The notes under the pieces: model-generated
The model's input: only the letters and a program-made list of their open reading frames with translations
Told to the model about the DNA's origin: nothing
Databases searched by the model: none
Shown: piece by piece, positions 8,877 to 18,020 of the stretch
How the letters are laid out: each line of letters begins with the position of its first letter
How positions within the stretch are numbered: position 1 is the stretch's first letter
Assembly: GCA_946886855.1 (NCBI GenBank)
Contig: CAMPJJ010000039.1
Location: 1 to 44,860, forward strand
DNA from: an uncultured Roseateles sp.
Lineage (GTDB): Bacteria; Pseudomonadota; Gammaproteobacteria; Burkholderiales; Burkholderiaceae
Length of the DNA stretch: 44,860 nt
Direction of reading: 5' to 3'
Program-made: the position numbers and the translations under genes

Positions 8877-9263
8877 TCAGAAGGTGGATCTCGGTCGCAC
8901 CAGGCTCGGCACGGCCAGCAGGACGATCAACACTGCTTCGAAGAGATCGAAGGCGTAGGGACCGTCCGAGGCGTAGAGCTCCATGACATGGCGCCAGCCG
9001 AAGAAGACGAAACTGAGCGCATACAGCACCAGCAGCAGCGCCGCGCCGATGCGGCGCACCGGCTGCCGCACGAGCCGCATGATCAGCAGTCCCGCGAGCA
9101 CGCCCGCCGGCACCAGCGACCAGAACGGTGGCGACGCGTACGTGAACGAGTAAGCGAAGAGCCGGAAACAGATGACGGCGATGACGGTCAGCGTCAGCAG
9201 CACCGTGAGCAGCACGCGAAGGGCCTTGAGGAGCGCCTCGAGCGACTGCGTTTCCTGATTCAT
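8877..9263 (-). CDS. Hypothetical four-TM inner-membrane protein
   Basis: 128 aa from the ATG at 9263, with AGGATGAG just upstream as ribosome site; an open frame extends further upstream but reads as Arg-rich non-coding sequence. Four hydrophobic segments at about residues 14-33, 46-62, 70-89 and 102-119. The C-terminus ends RPRSTF. No recognised family. It lies downstream of, and on the same strand as, the TRAP receptor gene, separated by about 190 bp. Confidence 0.6.
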   Translation of the reverse strand: MNQETQSLEALLKALRVLLTVLLTLTVIAVICFRLFAYSFTYASPPFWSLVPAGVLAGLLIMRLVRQPVRRIGAALLLVLYALSFVFFGWRHVMELYASDGPYAFDLFEAVLIVLLAVPSLVRPRSTF

Positions 9264-9456
9264 GAACTCATCCTGATGCCGATTGATCGAGGACCGATTG
9301 TGACGCCACGGCCCCTGCCCTCCGCGCGCACGCACCCCACAAGCGGAACGGGCCGCGCCCCTTGCCGGAGCGCGGCCCGCGGTCAGCGGAAGTCGCCATG
9401 GAGTTCGCGGTCGAGGTCGAGGTCGGTGCGGATATCGGTCCGGACCTCGCTCCCGA

Positions 9457-10539
9457 TCAGAACCGCTGCGACTGCATGTAGTCGTCGAAGCCCGCTTCCG
9501 CGAAGCGGAACCACAGGTTCTGGTCACGCCGGAAGTTGGCGTAATCCTCGTAGACCTTCTTCCAGTTCGGGTTCTTCGCCGACAGCTCCGCGTACAGCGC
9601 CATCGACTCCTTGAACGCGAGGTCCATCGTGTCCTTCGGGAAGCGCATCAGCTTGGTCTTGGCCGCCACCAGCTGCTTGAGCGCCTGCGGGTTCAGCACG
9701 TCGTACTTGGCCTGCATGTCCACGTGCACATACGCGGACGCCGCCTCGACGATCGCCTTGTACTCGGGCGACAGCGCTTCATAGGCCTTGGTGTTGATGA
9801 AGAAGTCGACCTGCGGACCGCCCTCCCACCAGCCGGGGTAGTAGTAGAACGGCGCGACCTTGTTGAAGCCCAGCTTCAGGTCGTCGTACGGTCCCACCCA
9901 TTCCGCCGCATCGATGGTGCCCTTCTCCAGCGCCGAATACAGCTCACCGCCCGGCAGGTTCTGCGGCACACCGCCCATGCGCTCGATCACCCGGCCGGCG
10001 AAGCCGCCGATGCGGAATTTCAGGCCCTTGAAGTCGGCCGCCGACTTGATCTCCTTGCGGTACCAGCCCGCCATCTGCGCGCCGGTGTTGCCGCCGGGGA
10101 AGTTGATGATGTTGTAGTTCCGATAGAACTCGCGCATCAGCTTCAGGCCGTTGCCGTGGAAGGTCCACGCCGTCATCTGCCGCGAGTTCAGTCCGAACGG
10201 GATGGACGCGCCGATCGCGAAGGTCTCGTCCTTGCCGAAGAAGTAGTACGGCACCGTGTGCGCGATCTCGACCGTCGCGTTCTGCACGCCGTCGACCACG
10301 CCGAAGGCCGGCATCAGCTCGCCGCCCGCGTGCACGCTGATCTGGAACTTGCCGCCGCTGAGCTCGCTCACCTTCTTGGCGAAGACCTCGCCGCCGCCGT
10401 AGATCGTGTCGAGCTGCTTGGGAAAGCTAGACGCCATCCGCCACCGGAGGTTGGCCTGCGCATGCACGATGGCCGGTGCCGCGCCTGCGGCCAGCACGCC
10501 GGCCAGGCCGGCATTCTTGACGAACGAACGACGCTCCAT
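9457..10539 (-). CDS. TRAP transporter substrate-binding protein, TakP-like
   Basis: 360-aa periplasmic solute receptor of the DctP family. The N-terminus MERRSFVKNAG then a hydrophobic stretch to AIVHA looks like a twin-arginine-type leader. The block FRIGGFAGRVIERMGGVPQ contains the family Arg that binds the substrate carboxylate, followed by LEKGTIDAAEWVGPYDD and YYYPGWWEGG, which closely match TakP-type receptors known to bind alpha-keto acids such as pyruvate. The substrate assignment is inferred. No small (Q) or large (M) membrane subunit gene is adjacent, so the receptor must serve a transporter encoded elsewhere. A good GGAG ribosome site precedes the ATG at 10539. Confidence 0.93.
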   Translation of the reverse strand: MERRSFVKNAGLAGVLAAGAAPAIVHAQANLRWRMASSFPKQLDTIYGGGEVFAKKVSELSGGKFQISVHAGGELMPAFGVVDGVQNATVEIAHTVPYYFFGKDETFAIGASIPFGLNSRQMTAWTFHGNGLKLMREFYRNYNIINFPGGNTGAQMAGWYRKEIKSAADFKGLKFRIGGFAGRVIERMGGVPQNLPGGELYSALEKGTIDAAEWVGPYDDLKLGFNKVAPFYYYPGWWEGGPQVDFFINTKAYEALSPEYKAIVEAASAYVHVDMQAKYDVLNPQALKQLVAAKTKLMRFPKDTMDLAFKESMALYAELSAKNPNWKKVYEDYANFRRDQNLWFRFAEAGFDDYMQSQRF

Positions 10540-10666
10540 GAAGTCTCCTTTTTCGTTGGTATGGGCGCCGCGTCACGGGCGCCTCTGAGCGAAAACAGGA
10601 TTAACCACTGAAGGGCTGGCGTCAACCTGACAACCACCACCCTCGGCATCCCGCGAAGGTCCGGGA

Positions 10667-10748
10667 GGCCCAGGAGGCCGGCAGGTCCGAGGAGGAATGC
10701 GGAGCCTGCGACGCGATTGACGACGCGGGCCTGCCGGCCTCCTGGGCC
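10667..10748. repeat. Perfect 19-bp inverted repeat between pmbA and the TRAP gene
   Basis: GGCCCAGGAGGCCGGCAGG at 10667-10685 is exactly repeated in inverse at 10730-10748, 44 bp apart. The interior can form a further stem (GCCTGCG with CGCGGGC, one G:U). It starts 31 bp after the pmbA stop (leftward), so it could terminate pmbA transcription, but it lacks a T-run; a cruciform or transcript-stabilising element is equally possible. Confidence 0.65.
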
Positions 10749-10779
10749 GGCGCTCGGTGCTTGCAGGCAGGGTGCCTGA

Positions 10780-12147
10780 TCAGGCCCCGGCGAGCTTCAT
10801 GTTCTCCAGCAGGATCGAGCCCACCGTCTTGCTGCCCAGCGTGTAGGTATCGGCGCCGATGCCCACGATCTGCTTGAACATCTCCTTGACGTTGCCTGCG
10901 ATCGTGATCTCGTTGACCGGGAAGGCGATGACGCCGTTCTCGACCCAGTAGCCGCTCGCGCCGCGCGAGTAGTCGCCGGTCACGTAGTTGACGCCCTGCC
11001 CCATCAGCTCGGTCACGAACAGGCCGGTGCCGAGGCGGCGCAGCATCGTGGGCAGATCGTCGCCGGGTGCCGTCGCCTTGCTGCGCATCGTCAGGTTGTG
11101 CGAACCGCCCGCATGGCCCGTGGTGCGCAGGCCCAGCTTGCGCGCCGAGTAGGTCGACAGGAAGTAGCCCTTCAACACGCCCGCGTCGACCACGGTGCGG
11201 GCCTTCGTGACCACGCCCTCGTCGTCGAAGGGCGAGCTGCCCTTGCCCTTGACGATGTGCGGATCCTCGACGACCTCGACGTGCGGCGACAGGATCTGCT
11301 GGTCCAGGCTGTCGAGCAGGAAACTCGCGCGGCGGTAGAGCGCGCCGCCGCTGGTGGCCTGCACCAGCGCGCCCAGCAGGCCGGCCGCGACCGGGGCCTC
11401 GAAGAGCACCGGCACGCTGGCCGTCCTGACCTTGCGGCCCTTGAGCCGCGCCAGCGCGCGCTCGGCGGCGTAGCGGCCGATCGATTCCGCGGAGGACAGG
11501 TCCGCCGCGTCACGCATCGAGCTGTACCAGGCGTCGCGCTCCATGCCGGCGCCGCGGCCGGCGATCGGGGCCACCGACAACGAATGCCGCGAGCTCGCAT
11601 ACCCGCCGCGGAAACCGCGCGAGTTGCCCGAATAGAAATGCGACTGCTGCGCCGAGACCGCTGCGCCTTCCGAATTGGTGATGCGCGCGTCCGTCTTCAG
11701 CGCCGCGTCCTCGCAGCGCAGCGCGATGTCGGCGGCATGCTCGGCGGTGATGGCCCAGGGGTGGAAGAGGTCCAGCGACGGCCGTGCCGCCTCGTCGAGC
11801 GACAGATCCTCCTCATCGGGCAGGCCGGCGAACTCGTCCTCGGCCGTGAAGCGCGCGATGTCGTAGGCCGCCCTCACCGTGTCCTTCAGCGCCTGCGGCG
11901 AGAAGTCCGAGGTGCTCGCGTTGCCTCTTCGCTGGCCGAGGTAGACCGAGATGCCCAGCGACTTGTCGCGGTTGCGTTCCACGTTCTCGAGCTGGCCGCG
12001 CCGCACCGACACGGACATGCCACTGCCCTCGGACACTTCCGCGCCGGCGTCGCTGGCGCCCTGGCGTCTGGCCTCGGCCAGGACGTCCTCGATCAACTGG
12101 CGGAAGTGGTCCTGGCTGTAGGCGAATCCTTGCTCGGCTTGACTCAT
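10780..12147 (-). CDS. pmbA: PmbA/TldE metalloprotease-family protein
   Basis: 455 aa from the ATG at 12147; the open frame continues upstream but without family homology. PmbA (TldE) pairs with TldD to form the heterodimeric protease that degrades unfolded peptides such as the CcdA antitoxin and matures microcin-type peptides; PmbA itself lacks the metal-binding motif. Recognisable blocks are SVRRGQLENVERNRDKSLGI near residues 40-60, the GYASSRHSLS region, LLDSLDQQILSP, and the C-terminal GVNYVTGDYSRGASGYWVENG. tldD is not in the window. It is divergent from darP, an arrangement conserved in many proteobacteria. Confidence 0.95.
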   Translation of the reverse strand: MSQAEQGFAYSQDHFRQLIEDVLAEARRQGASDAGAEVSEGSGMSVSVRRGQLENVERNRDKSLGISVYLGQRRGNASTSDFSPQALKDTVRAAYDIARFTAEDEFAGLPDEEDLSLDEAARPSLDLFHPWAITAEHAADIALRCEDAALKTDARITNSEGAAVSAQQSHFYSGNSRGFRGGYASSRHSLSVAPIAGRGAGMERDAWYSSMRDAADLSSAESIGRYAAERALARLKGRKVRTASVPVLFEAPVAAGLLGALVQATSGGALYRRASFLLDSLDQQILSPHVEVVEDPHIVKGKGSSPFDDEGVVTKARTVVDAGVLKGYFLSTYSARKLGLRTTGHAGGSHNLTMRSKATAPGDDLPTMLRRLGTGLFVTELMGQGVNYVTGDYSRGASGYWVENGVIAFPVNEITIAGNVKEMFKQIVGIGADTYTLGSKTVGSILLENMKLAGA

Positions 12148-12268
12148 GAATGCGGTCTCTTTGAAAGCAGCGCGGCCTGGGGGAATCCGAGGCCGCGGCG
12201 GGGTGGCGACTATCATACGGGCGCTGTGCCCCGCCCTTCCGGTCGGGGCTTCTCGCTTTCTCCCTCTC

Positions 12269-12869
12269 ATGACCCCCGATCACGACGACCACGACGACCG
12301 AGCGGACTTCGACGACTTCGAAGACGACCGCCCCAGCAAAAGCCAGCTCAAGCGCGACATGGATGCGCTGCAGGCGCTGGGCGAGGAACTGCTCACGCTG
12401 CCCGAGAAGCGCGTGGCCGCGCTCGACCTGCCCGAGTCGCTGCTCGACGCGATCAAGGAAGGCCGCCGCATCGTCGCCGGCACCGCCCGCAGCGGCAAGA
12501 AGCGCCACCTGCAGCTGATCGGCAAGCTGATGCGCCAGGTCGATCCCGAACCGATCCGCGAGGCCGTCGCCGAGTTCAAGCTCGGCCGCGCGCAGGACTC
12601 GCTCGAGCTGCATCAGGCCGAGCGCTGGCGCGTGCGCCTGGTCGACGAAGACAGCGCGTTGCAGGACTTCCTGGACGCCTTCGACGAGGTCGACACGCAG
12701 CAGCTGCGCAGCCTGATCCGCGCCGCGCGCAAGGACCGCGCCCAGGCGCCCGAGCAGCGCAACGGCCGCGCCTGGCGCGAGCTGTTCCAGTTCGTGAAGG
12801 GCCATGTCCTCGCCGGCAAGGCCGCTGCCTCGGCCGACGATGAGGCGGATGCTTCCGACGAGGACGACG

Positions 12870-12877
<8 letters not shown>
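12269..12877 (+). CDS. darP: Ribosome-associated protein DarP (YjgA, DUF615)
   Basis: 202 aa, start ATG at 12269 in the 121-bp divergent gap from pmbA. DUF615 family; the E. coli homologue binds late 50S precursors and helps peptidyl-transferase-centre maturation. Family features visible are the acidic N-terminus, PSKSQLKRDMDALQALGEEL (residues 15-34), LPESLLDAIKEGR and the strongly conserved RRQ/KRHLQLIGKLMR-type motif followed by WRVRLVDED. The C-terminus is an acidic Asp/Glu tail. Its stop overlaps the mog start by 8 bp, so the two are translationally coupled. Confidence 0.94.
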
Positions 12878-13490
<613 letters not shown>

Positions 13491-13545
13491 CACCCTGCGG
13501 CCTCCCCGAGGGGCCTCCACAGACGCAACTTCCGAAGCAACACCC

Positions 13546-14049
13546 ATGAAGATCACCAAGGACACCATCGCCACCGTCGAACTGAAGGTCGCGAACAAGC
13601 TCGGCCAGATCATCGAGAAGACCGATGAGCCGATGGCGCTGCTGATCGGCGGCTACGGCAACACGCTGCCGGTCGTCGAGGCCGCGCTGGAAGGCCAGGA
13701 GAAGGGCTACGCCACGACGATCGAGCTGACGCCCGAGACCGGCTTCGGCGAGCGCGACGAGAGCCTGCTGATCACGATCCCGAAGAAGGACTTCCCGCCC
13801 GGCGTGAAGGTCGGCGGCCAGATCCAGATCCGCCAGGCCAAGGACGGCGAGGACGAGCCGGCGGCGGATGACGGCTTCCACGTCTTCACCGTCGTGAAGG
13901 TCAAGGGCGACACCGTGCACCTGGACGGCAACCACCCGCTGGCCGGCCAGCACCTGAAGATCAGCGTGAAGGTCACCGACGTCCGCGCCGCGTCGCAGGA
14001 AGAGATCGAGCACGGCCACGCGCATGGCGCGCACGGGCACCATCACTGA
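13546..14049 (+). CDS. slyD: FKBP-type peptidyl-prolyl isomerase SlyD
   Basis: 167 aa. Cytoplasmic prolyl isomerase and chaperone that also binds nickel. The FKBP half (GGYGNTLPVVEAALEG near residues 35-50) is split by the insert-in-flap chaperone domain (GFGERDESLLITIPKKDF), then HPLAGQHLKISVKVTDVR closes the FKBP fold. The tail is a His-rich metal-binding stretch, HGHAHGAHGHHH. It stands alone, 55 bp after mog, with its own start at 13546. Confidence 0.96.
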   Translation: MKITKDTIATVELKVANKLGQIIEKTDEPMALLIGGYGNTLPVVEAALEGQEKGYATTIELTPETGFGERDESLLITIPKKDFPPGVKVGGQIQIRQAKDGEDEPAADDGFHVFTVVKVKGDTVHLDGNHPLAGQHLKISVKVTDVRAASQEEIEHGHAHGAHGHHH

Positions 14050-14082
14050 TTCGCCCCTGCTCGACGCCCTCGTCTCTTATCT

Positions 14083-14105
14083 CCTCTCCCGCACTGCGGG
14101 AGAGG
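14083..14105. terminator. CCTCTCCCGC hairpin between slyD and cysE
   Basis: CCTCTCCCGC (14083-14092), loop ACT, GCGGGAGAGG (14096-14105): a perfect 10-bp stem in the space between the convergent slyD and cysE genes. This CTCTCCCGC-type palindrome is a familiar dispersed intergenic repeat in high-GC proteobacteria. It probably serves as a bidirectional terminator, though without a T-run. Confidence 0.65.
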
Positions 14106-14169
14106 GTTGGGGTGGGGGTCGTTGAGGAGAGGGAGTCGCGAGAGCGCGACGCGTCAAGGGATCAGCAGT

Positions 14170-14937
14170 TCACTTCACGAGCCGCGACAGCTCCGCCGCG
14201 TCGAAGTGCTCGCCCTGCTGCGCGCCTTGCGGCACGCAGTCCTTGCGCTCTTCCTCGGACAGCTTGGCGATCGCCTGCCACAGCAGCGCGATCTGGTGCT
14301 CCTGGGTCGAGGCGTTGTCGATCAGGCCCTTCATCGCCAGCGCCACCGGGTCGTCGCCCTGCGTGACACCGTAGGCCGAGAAGCCCATCCGCGCCGCCGC
14401 CTCCTCGCGTCTGGCGTCGAGCTTGGCCTCGATGACGCGCGCCGGATTGCCGACCGCCGTCGCGCCCGGCGGCACCGGCTTGGTCACCACCGCGCCGGAG
14501 CCGACGCGCGCGCCCTCCCCGACCGTGAAGCCACCCAGGATGCAGGCGTTGGCGCCGACGATCACGCCGCGTTCCAGCGTCGGGTGACGCTTGGCGCCCT
14601 TCACCAGCGAGGTCCCGCCCAGGGTCACGCCCTGGTAGATCGTGACCTCGTCGCCGATCTCGGTCATCTCGCCGATCACGACGCCCATGCCGTGGTCGAT
14701 GAACACGCGCCGGCCGATGGTCGCGCCGGGGTGGATCTCGATGCCGGTCAGGAAGCGGCCGATGTGGGAGGTGAAGCGTCCCAGCCAGCGGAAGCCACGG
14801 CGCCAGAACCAGTGCGCACAGCGATGCACCACCAGCGCGTGCAGACCCGGGTAACAGGTCAGCACCTCCCAGGCCGAGCGGGCGGCGGGGTCGCGTTCGA
14901 GGATGCAGGCGATGTCTTCGCGAAGACGCTGGAACAT
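14170..14937 (-). CDS. cysE: Serine O-acetyltransferase
   Basis: 255 aa. Transfers acetyl from acetyl-CoA to L-serine, the first step of cysteine synthesis. The short N-terminal helical domain ([19 protein letters not shown]) is typical of the compact betaproteobacterial form. The left-handed beta-helix follows with hexapeptide repeats, including [25 protein letters not shown] (catalytic His in the last part) and [19 protein letters not shown]. It is convergent with slyD. The C-terminal 60 residues are an extra helical tail. Starts at the ATG at 14937. Confidence 0.96.
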   Translation of the reverse strand: MFQRLREDIACILERDPAARSAWEVLTCYPGLHALVVHRCAHWFWRRGFRWLGRFTSHIGRFLTGIEIHPGATIGRRVFIDHGMGVVIGEMTEIGDEVTIYQGVTLGGTSLVKGAKRHPTLERGVIVGANACILGGFTVGEGARVGSGAVVTKPVPPGATAVGNPARVIEAKLDARREEAAARMGFSAYGVTQGDDPVALAMKGLIDNASTQEHQIALLWQAIAKLSEEERKDCVPQGAQQGEHFDAAELSRLVK

Positions 14938-15070
14938 GGTGGGGGGACCCGATGGCAGCCCGCGAGGGGCTGGAGCTGAGGGTCGGCCAGTTTAGCGGCG
15001 GGTCCCGACCTTGCCGGGCGCAGGCTTACTGACGTGCCGCGTGACCCGCCACGCCGCGGCGACGCCCGGT

Positions 15071-15874
15071 CTACTCGTCCCCCCCGAGCGCGGGGGGCGT
15101 GCCCGCGGCGGGGTGGGCCTTCGCCATCGCCCGCGCGATGCCGCGCAGGATGTGAACCTCTTCCTTCGTCAACCCGGCGCGGTTGAAGAGCTGGTTCAAG
15201 CGCGGCATCAGCTTCTTGGGCGAGGCCGGATCGAGGTAGCCGAGGTACACGAGGCTGCCCTCCAGATGCGCCAGCAGGCCCTGCACGGCCTGGGCGTCGG
15301 CAAGCTGCGGATCCGCGGTGCGTGCCGCCACCGAGAACCCGCCCAGCGCCTGGCGCCAGTCGTAGGAGATCAGCTGGACCGCCTGCGCGAGGTTCAGCGA
15401 GCCATAGTCCGGATGCGTCGGGATCGAGAGCACCGCGTGCGCGCGGTACACGTCCTCGTTGCTCATGCCGTAGCGCTCGGATCCGAAGAGGAAGGCCACC
15501 TGATGGGGGAGCGGGTCCCCCTGGGCCAATTCCGCGAACAGCGATCTCGGCTCGCGCGTCGGCGGCCCGAAGTCCCGCGGCGTCATCGCCGTGGCGCAGA
15601 CGAAGGTGCAGCCGTCCAGCGCGTCCTCGACGCGATCGACGATGCGCGCGCGGGCCAGGATGTCGGCGGCGCCGCTGGCCATCGCGACGGTCTCCTCCTG
15701 GCTCAGCACATCGGCGAAGCGGGGCCGCACCAGCACCAGGTCGCGGAAGCCCATCACCTTCATCGCCCGCGCGGTCGAGCCGACGTTGCCGGGGTGGCTG
15801 GTCTCGATCAGCACGAAACGTGTCGGATCCGACGTCGGAGGGCGGGCGGTCGAGCCGGAGTCAGCCGGGGGCAT
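15071..15874 (-). CDS. trmJ: tRNA (cytidine/uridine-32-2'-O)-methyltransferase TrmJ
   Basis: About 267 aa. SPOUT enzyme that 2'-O-methylates position 32 of tRNAs. Motif 1 SHPGNVGSTARAMKVMGF, motif 2 FLFGSERYGMSNED, and motif 3 IPTHPDYGSLNLAQAVQL are all intact. The C-terminal helical extension (about residues 190-265) is usual for TrmJ. Start is the ATG at 15874; a GTG four codons upstream (15886) is possible and neither has a clear ribosome site. Divergent from suhB across a 143-bp gap. Confidence 0.94.
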   Translation of the reverse strand: MPPADSGSTARPPTSDPTRFVLIETSHPGNVGSTARAMKVMGFRDLVLVRPRFADVLSQEETVAMASGAADILARARIVDRVEDALDGCTFVCATAMTPRDFGPPTREPRSLFAELAQGDPLPHQVAFLFGSERYGMSNEDVYRAHAVLSIPTHPDYGSLNLAQAVQLISYDWRQALGGFSVAARTADPQLADAQAVQGLLAHLEGSLVYLGYLDPASPKKLMPRLNQLFNRAGLTKEEVHILRGIARAMAKAHPAAGTPPALGGDE

Positions 15875-16017
15875 AGGGGAAACCACGAGTCTGTGTCAAA
15901 ATGGTCGATTATCCGCGCCGGGCCTGCCTCGTTCCGATTCCTTCGGACCAAAGCCTTCCAGGTCCGACGCACGCTCTTTCCCTTCGCCAGTCCACTTCCC
16001 AACAGGAACCGTCCCGC

Positions 16018-16989
16018 ATGACGCAAGCCGCTCACCATCCCATGCTCAACGTCGCCATCAAGGCGGCGCGTACCGCCGGCGCGATCATCAACCGCGCGTC
16101 GATGGACCTGGACATCCTGAAGATCAACACCAAGTCGCCCAACGACTTCGTGACCGAAGTGGACCAGGCCGCCGAGCAGGCGATCATCGAGACGCTGCTG
16201 CAGGCCTACCCCGACCACGGCATCCTGGCCGAAGAATCCGGCCGCGAACACGGCGCCAAGCATTCCGAGTACCAGTGGATCATCGACCCGCTGGACGGCA
16301 CGACCAACTTCATCCACGGCCTGCCGTTCTACTGCGTGTCGATCGCGCTGGCGCATCGCAACGTCGTGCAGCAGGCCGTCGTCTACGACCCGACCCGCAA
16401 CGACCTGTTCTACGCGACCAAGGGCCGCGGCGCCTACCTGAACGACAAGCGCATCCGCGTGAGCAAGCGCACCCGCATGAGCGACGCGCTGATCGGCACG
16501 GGCTTCCCGTTCCGCCGCGGCGACAACTTCAAGCGCTACCTGAAGATGTTCGAGGAGATCATGACCCAGGTTGCCGGCGTGCGCCGCCCCGGCGCCGCGG
16601 CGCTGGACCTGTGCTACGTGGCGGCCGGCCACTACGACGGTTTCTTCGAGACCGGCCTGAACCCGTGGGACGTGGCCGCGGGCTCGCTGATCATCCAGGA
16701 AGCGGGCGGTCTGGTCGGCAACTTCACCGGCGAGCCGGACTTCCTGCACCAGCGCGAGATCGTGGCCGGCACGCCGCGCATCTACGGTCCGCTGGTCCAG
16801 ATCCTGGCGCCCTACACCCGCGTGATCACGCAGGACGCGCTGGACGCGGACGCTGCGGCGGCTGAAGAGCCGACCGACACGCCCATCCCCAAGAAGAAGG
16901 CTGCGGCCACCACCGAAGAGGGAAGCGAGGCGCCGAAGAAGCGCGCGCCGGTGCGCATCAAGAAGAACGACGGCGGCGCGCAAGCCTGA
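16018..16989 (+). CDS. suhB: Inositol-1-monophosphatase family protein SuhB
   Basis: 323 aa from the ATG at 16018. Mg-dependent sugar-phosphate phosphatase; in enterobacteria SuhB is also part of the Nus rRNA antitermination complex. Metal-binding motif A is [12 protein letters not shown] starting at Asp90, motif [10 protein letters not shown] at Trp217, and the Glu of AEESG lies near residue 76. The last 50 residues form a Lys/Ala/Glu-rich tail that goes beyond the family core, common in Burkholderiales. It is followed by an intrinsic terminator and then by the broken mutS gene. Confidence 0.95.
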   Translation: MTQAAHHPMLNVAIKAARTAGAIINRASMDLDILKINTKSPNDFVTEVDQAAEQAIIETLLQAYPDHGILAEESGREHGAKHSEYQWIIDPLDGTTNFIHGLPFYCVSIALAHRNVVQQAVVYDPTRNDLFYATKGRGAYLNDKRIRVSKRTRMSDALIGTGFPFRRGDNFKRYLKMFEEIMTQVAGVRRPGAAALDLCYVAAGHYDGFFETGLNPWDVAAGSLIIQEAGGLVGNFTGEPDFLHQREIVAGTPRIYGPLVQILAPYTRVITQDALDADAAAAEEPTDTPIPKKKAAATTEEGSEAPKKRAPVRIKKNDGGAQA

Positions 16990-17040
16990 TTCCATCGGCC
17001 TTCCGGACGATCTTCGGCGTCATTGACGCCGATCAAGCAG

Positions 17041-17075
17041 AGCCCTCCCCTTGGAGGGCTTTGTCGTTTTTGGCG
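17041..17075 (+). terminator. Intrinsic terminator of suhB
   Basis: AGCCCTCC (17041-17048), loop CCTT, GGAGGGCT (17053-17060), followed by TTGTCGTTTTT. A clear Rho-independent terminator on the plus strand, 51 bp after the suhB stop. Confidence 0.9.
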
Positions 17076-17155
17076 CGAACGGTTGATCCCGACGTGCTGG
17101 GCGCGCTCCTAGGATCAGCTCATCCGATTCACCGCGCCACGTGCCATTGAACGCC

Positions 17156-17245
17156 ATGCCCTCCAACGCGCAGACCCTCTCGCACTACCTCCCTCGCTTC
17201 CAGTGGAAGAACGATCTGGATCCCGAACACCGTCTCTATCCATGA
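17156..17245 (+). CDS. Possible 29-aa leader peptide upstream of mutS
   Basis: ATG at 17156 opens a 29-codon frame (starts MPSNAQTLSHYLP, ends HRLYP) whose TGA overlaps an ATG in the mutS frame at 17242 as ATGA. The coupling is suggestive, but there is no strong ribosome site and no homology I recognise. It could equally be chance within the mutS 5' untranslated region. Confidence 0.2.
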   Translation: MPSNAQTLSHYLPRFQWKNDLDPEHRLYP

Positions 17246-17262
17246 GCCCGGAGCGACCGATC

Positions 17263-17412
17263 ATGAACGGCCATGCCCTACACTCGTCGCCCAACCCGCC
17301 ACCCCAGCGCCCTCAGCCCGAGGGCGTTGTCCATTTCCCGTCCGCACCGCTCCCGATGACCAGCGCCGTCCCTGCCGATTTCAGCCACCACACGCCGATG
17401 ATGCAGCAGTAG
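17263..17412 (+). pseudogene. mutS: mutS 5' fragment, interrupted by the prophage
   Basis: The frame ends in DFSHHTPMMQQ then TAG. HTPMMQQ is the conserved opening of the MutS mismatch-sensing domain (E. coli MutS reads AHTPMMQQYLKLK near residue 10), and normally a Tyr codon follows at once. Here TA of that codon is kept but the next base makes a stop and phage-like sequence begins. The mismatch-binding F-x-E motif and everything after it are absent. Start is uncertain: ATG 17263 has GGAG at 17250-17253; ATG 17356 gives the usual N-terminal length; ATG 17242 is also in frame. Identity rests on this short but highly specific motif plus its position at the left phage edge. Confidence 0.8.
17398..17411. 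other. Probable attL (left prophage-chromosome junction)
   Basis: ATGATGCAGCAGTA is the last sequence that fits mutS (Met-Met-Gln-Gln and the first two bases of Tyr); after 17411 the sequence no longer encodes MutS. The attachment core should lie at or just before this point. The right junction and the integrase gene are outside the window, so the core length cannot be measured. Confidence 0.65.
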
Positions 17413-17463
17413 ATTGGCGAAGTGACCTAAGGCTTTGTCGCACCGAAGATTTCGACGCGCCGC

Positions 17464-17536
17464 TGTCCAAAACTAATCGACCTCATAGGCCCGTTTTTAC
17501 TTCGTGTTCATCGCATCGATGCCGAAGTTTTAGACA
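17464..17536. repeat. Inverted repeat beside attL
   Basis: TGTCCAAAACT (17464-17474) and AGTTTTAGACA (17526-17536) are inverse copies of each other with one mismatch, separated by 51 bp in an AT-richer stretch just inside the phage. Could be arm-type sites for integrase or excisionase, or an operator pair. The region 17413-17578 holds no gene. Confidence 0.45.
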
Positions 17537-17578
17537 GGTTCAGGCCCAGTATTTTGGCGCCTCACGGCGCGCGAAAGG

Positions 17579-17977
17579 ATGAGTGTGAAGCACAAGGTCT
17601 CGGACATGTACGGGTGGCAGCTTGACGTCGCGACAGCCATGGCTGAAGGATGGCGCCGCGACGACGAAGATCCGACAGCGTGGTGGCCGCCGGCCGAGAT
17701 CGACTACCACGACGCGTGCGCGAGCATCACCAGGGATGGGATCGAGGCTCATTTCGGATACCACCCAGCGAGCAACTGGGCGCACGGCGGACCGATCATC
17801 GAGCGCGAGCGGATAACCCTGACCCCTCTTCCGGAGCCAGCGGCTGCTGGGCACCTGTCCGGCTGGATCGCAACTCCTCAGCGCTACCACGGTCAGCATG
17901 GATCATCCGCCCTTGAGGCGGCAATGCGCGCCTACGTCGCATCGAAATTCGGCGATGAGGTGGAATTGCCGGATTAG
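17579..17977 (+). CDS. NinX-like phage protein (DUF2591)
   Basis: 132 aa. The family pattern is clear: YGWQLDVATAMAEGW near the start, GGPIIERERITLTP in the middle, and the ending ALEAAMRAYVASKFGDEVELPD. NinX proteins occur in the ninR-type regions of lambdoid phages; function unknown. The ribosome site AAAGG abuts the ATG at 17579, so the in-frame GTG at 17585 (spacing about 6 bp) may be the true start. Unusually for ninX it lies at the extreme left end of the prophage, pointing opposite to the rest of the phage. Confidence 0.88.
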   Translation: MSVKHKVSDMYGWQLDVATAMAEGWRRDDEDPTAWWPPAEIDYHDACASITRDGIEAHFGYHPASNWAHGGPIIERERITLTPLPEPAAAGHLSGWIATPQRYHGQHGSSALEAAMRAYVASKFGDEVELPD

Positions 17978-18020
17978 CCCGCCGCGGTTACTACTGCGAG
18001 AATCGCGGCGCCATTGGATG

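Noticed and set aside
17080..17580. tRNA gene as the phage attachment site
   Set aside because: No cloverleaf-forming sequence is visible at the left junction; the junction falls in mutS coding sequence.
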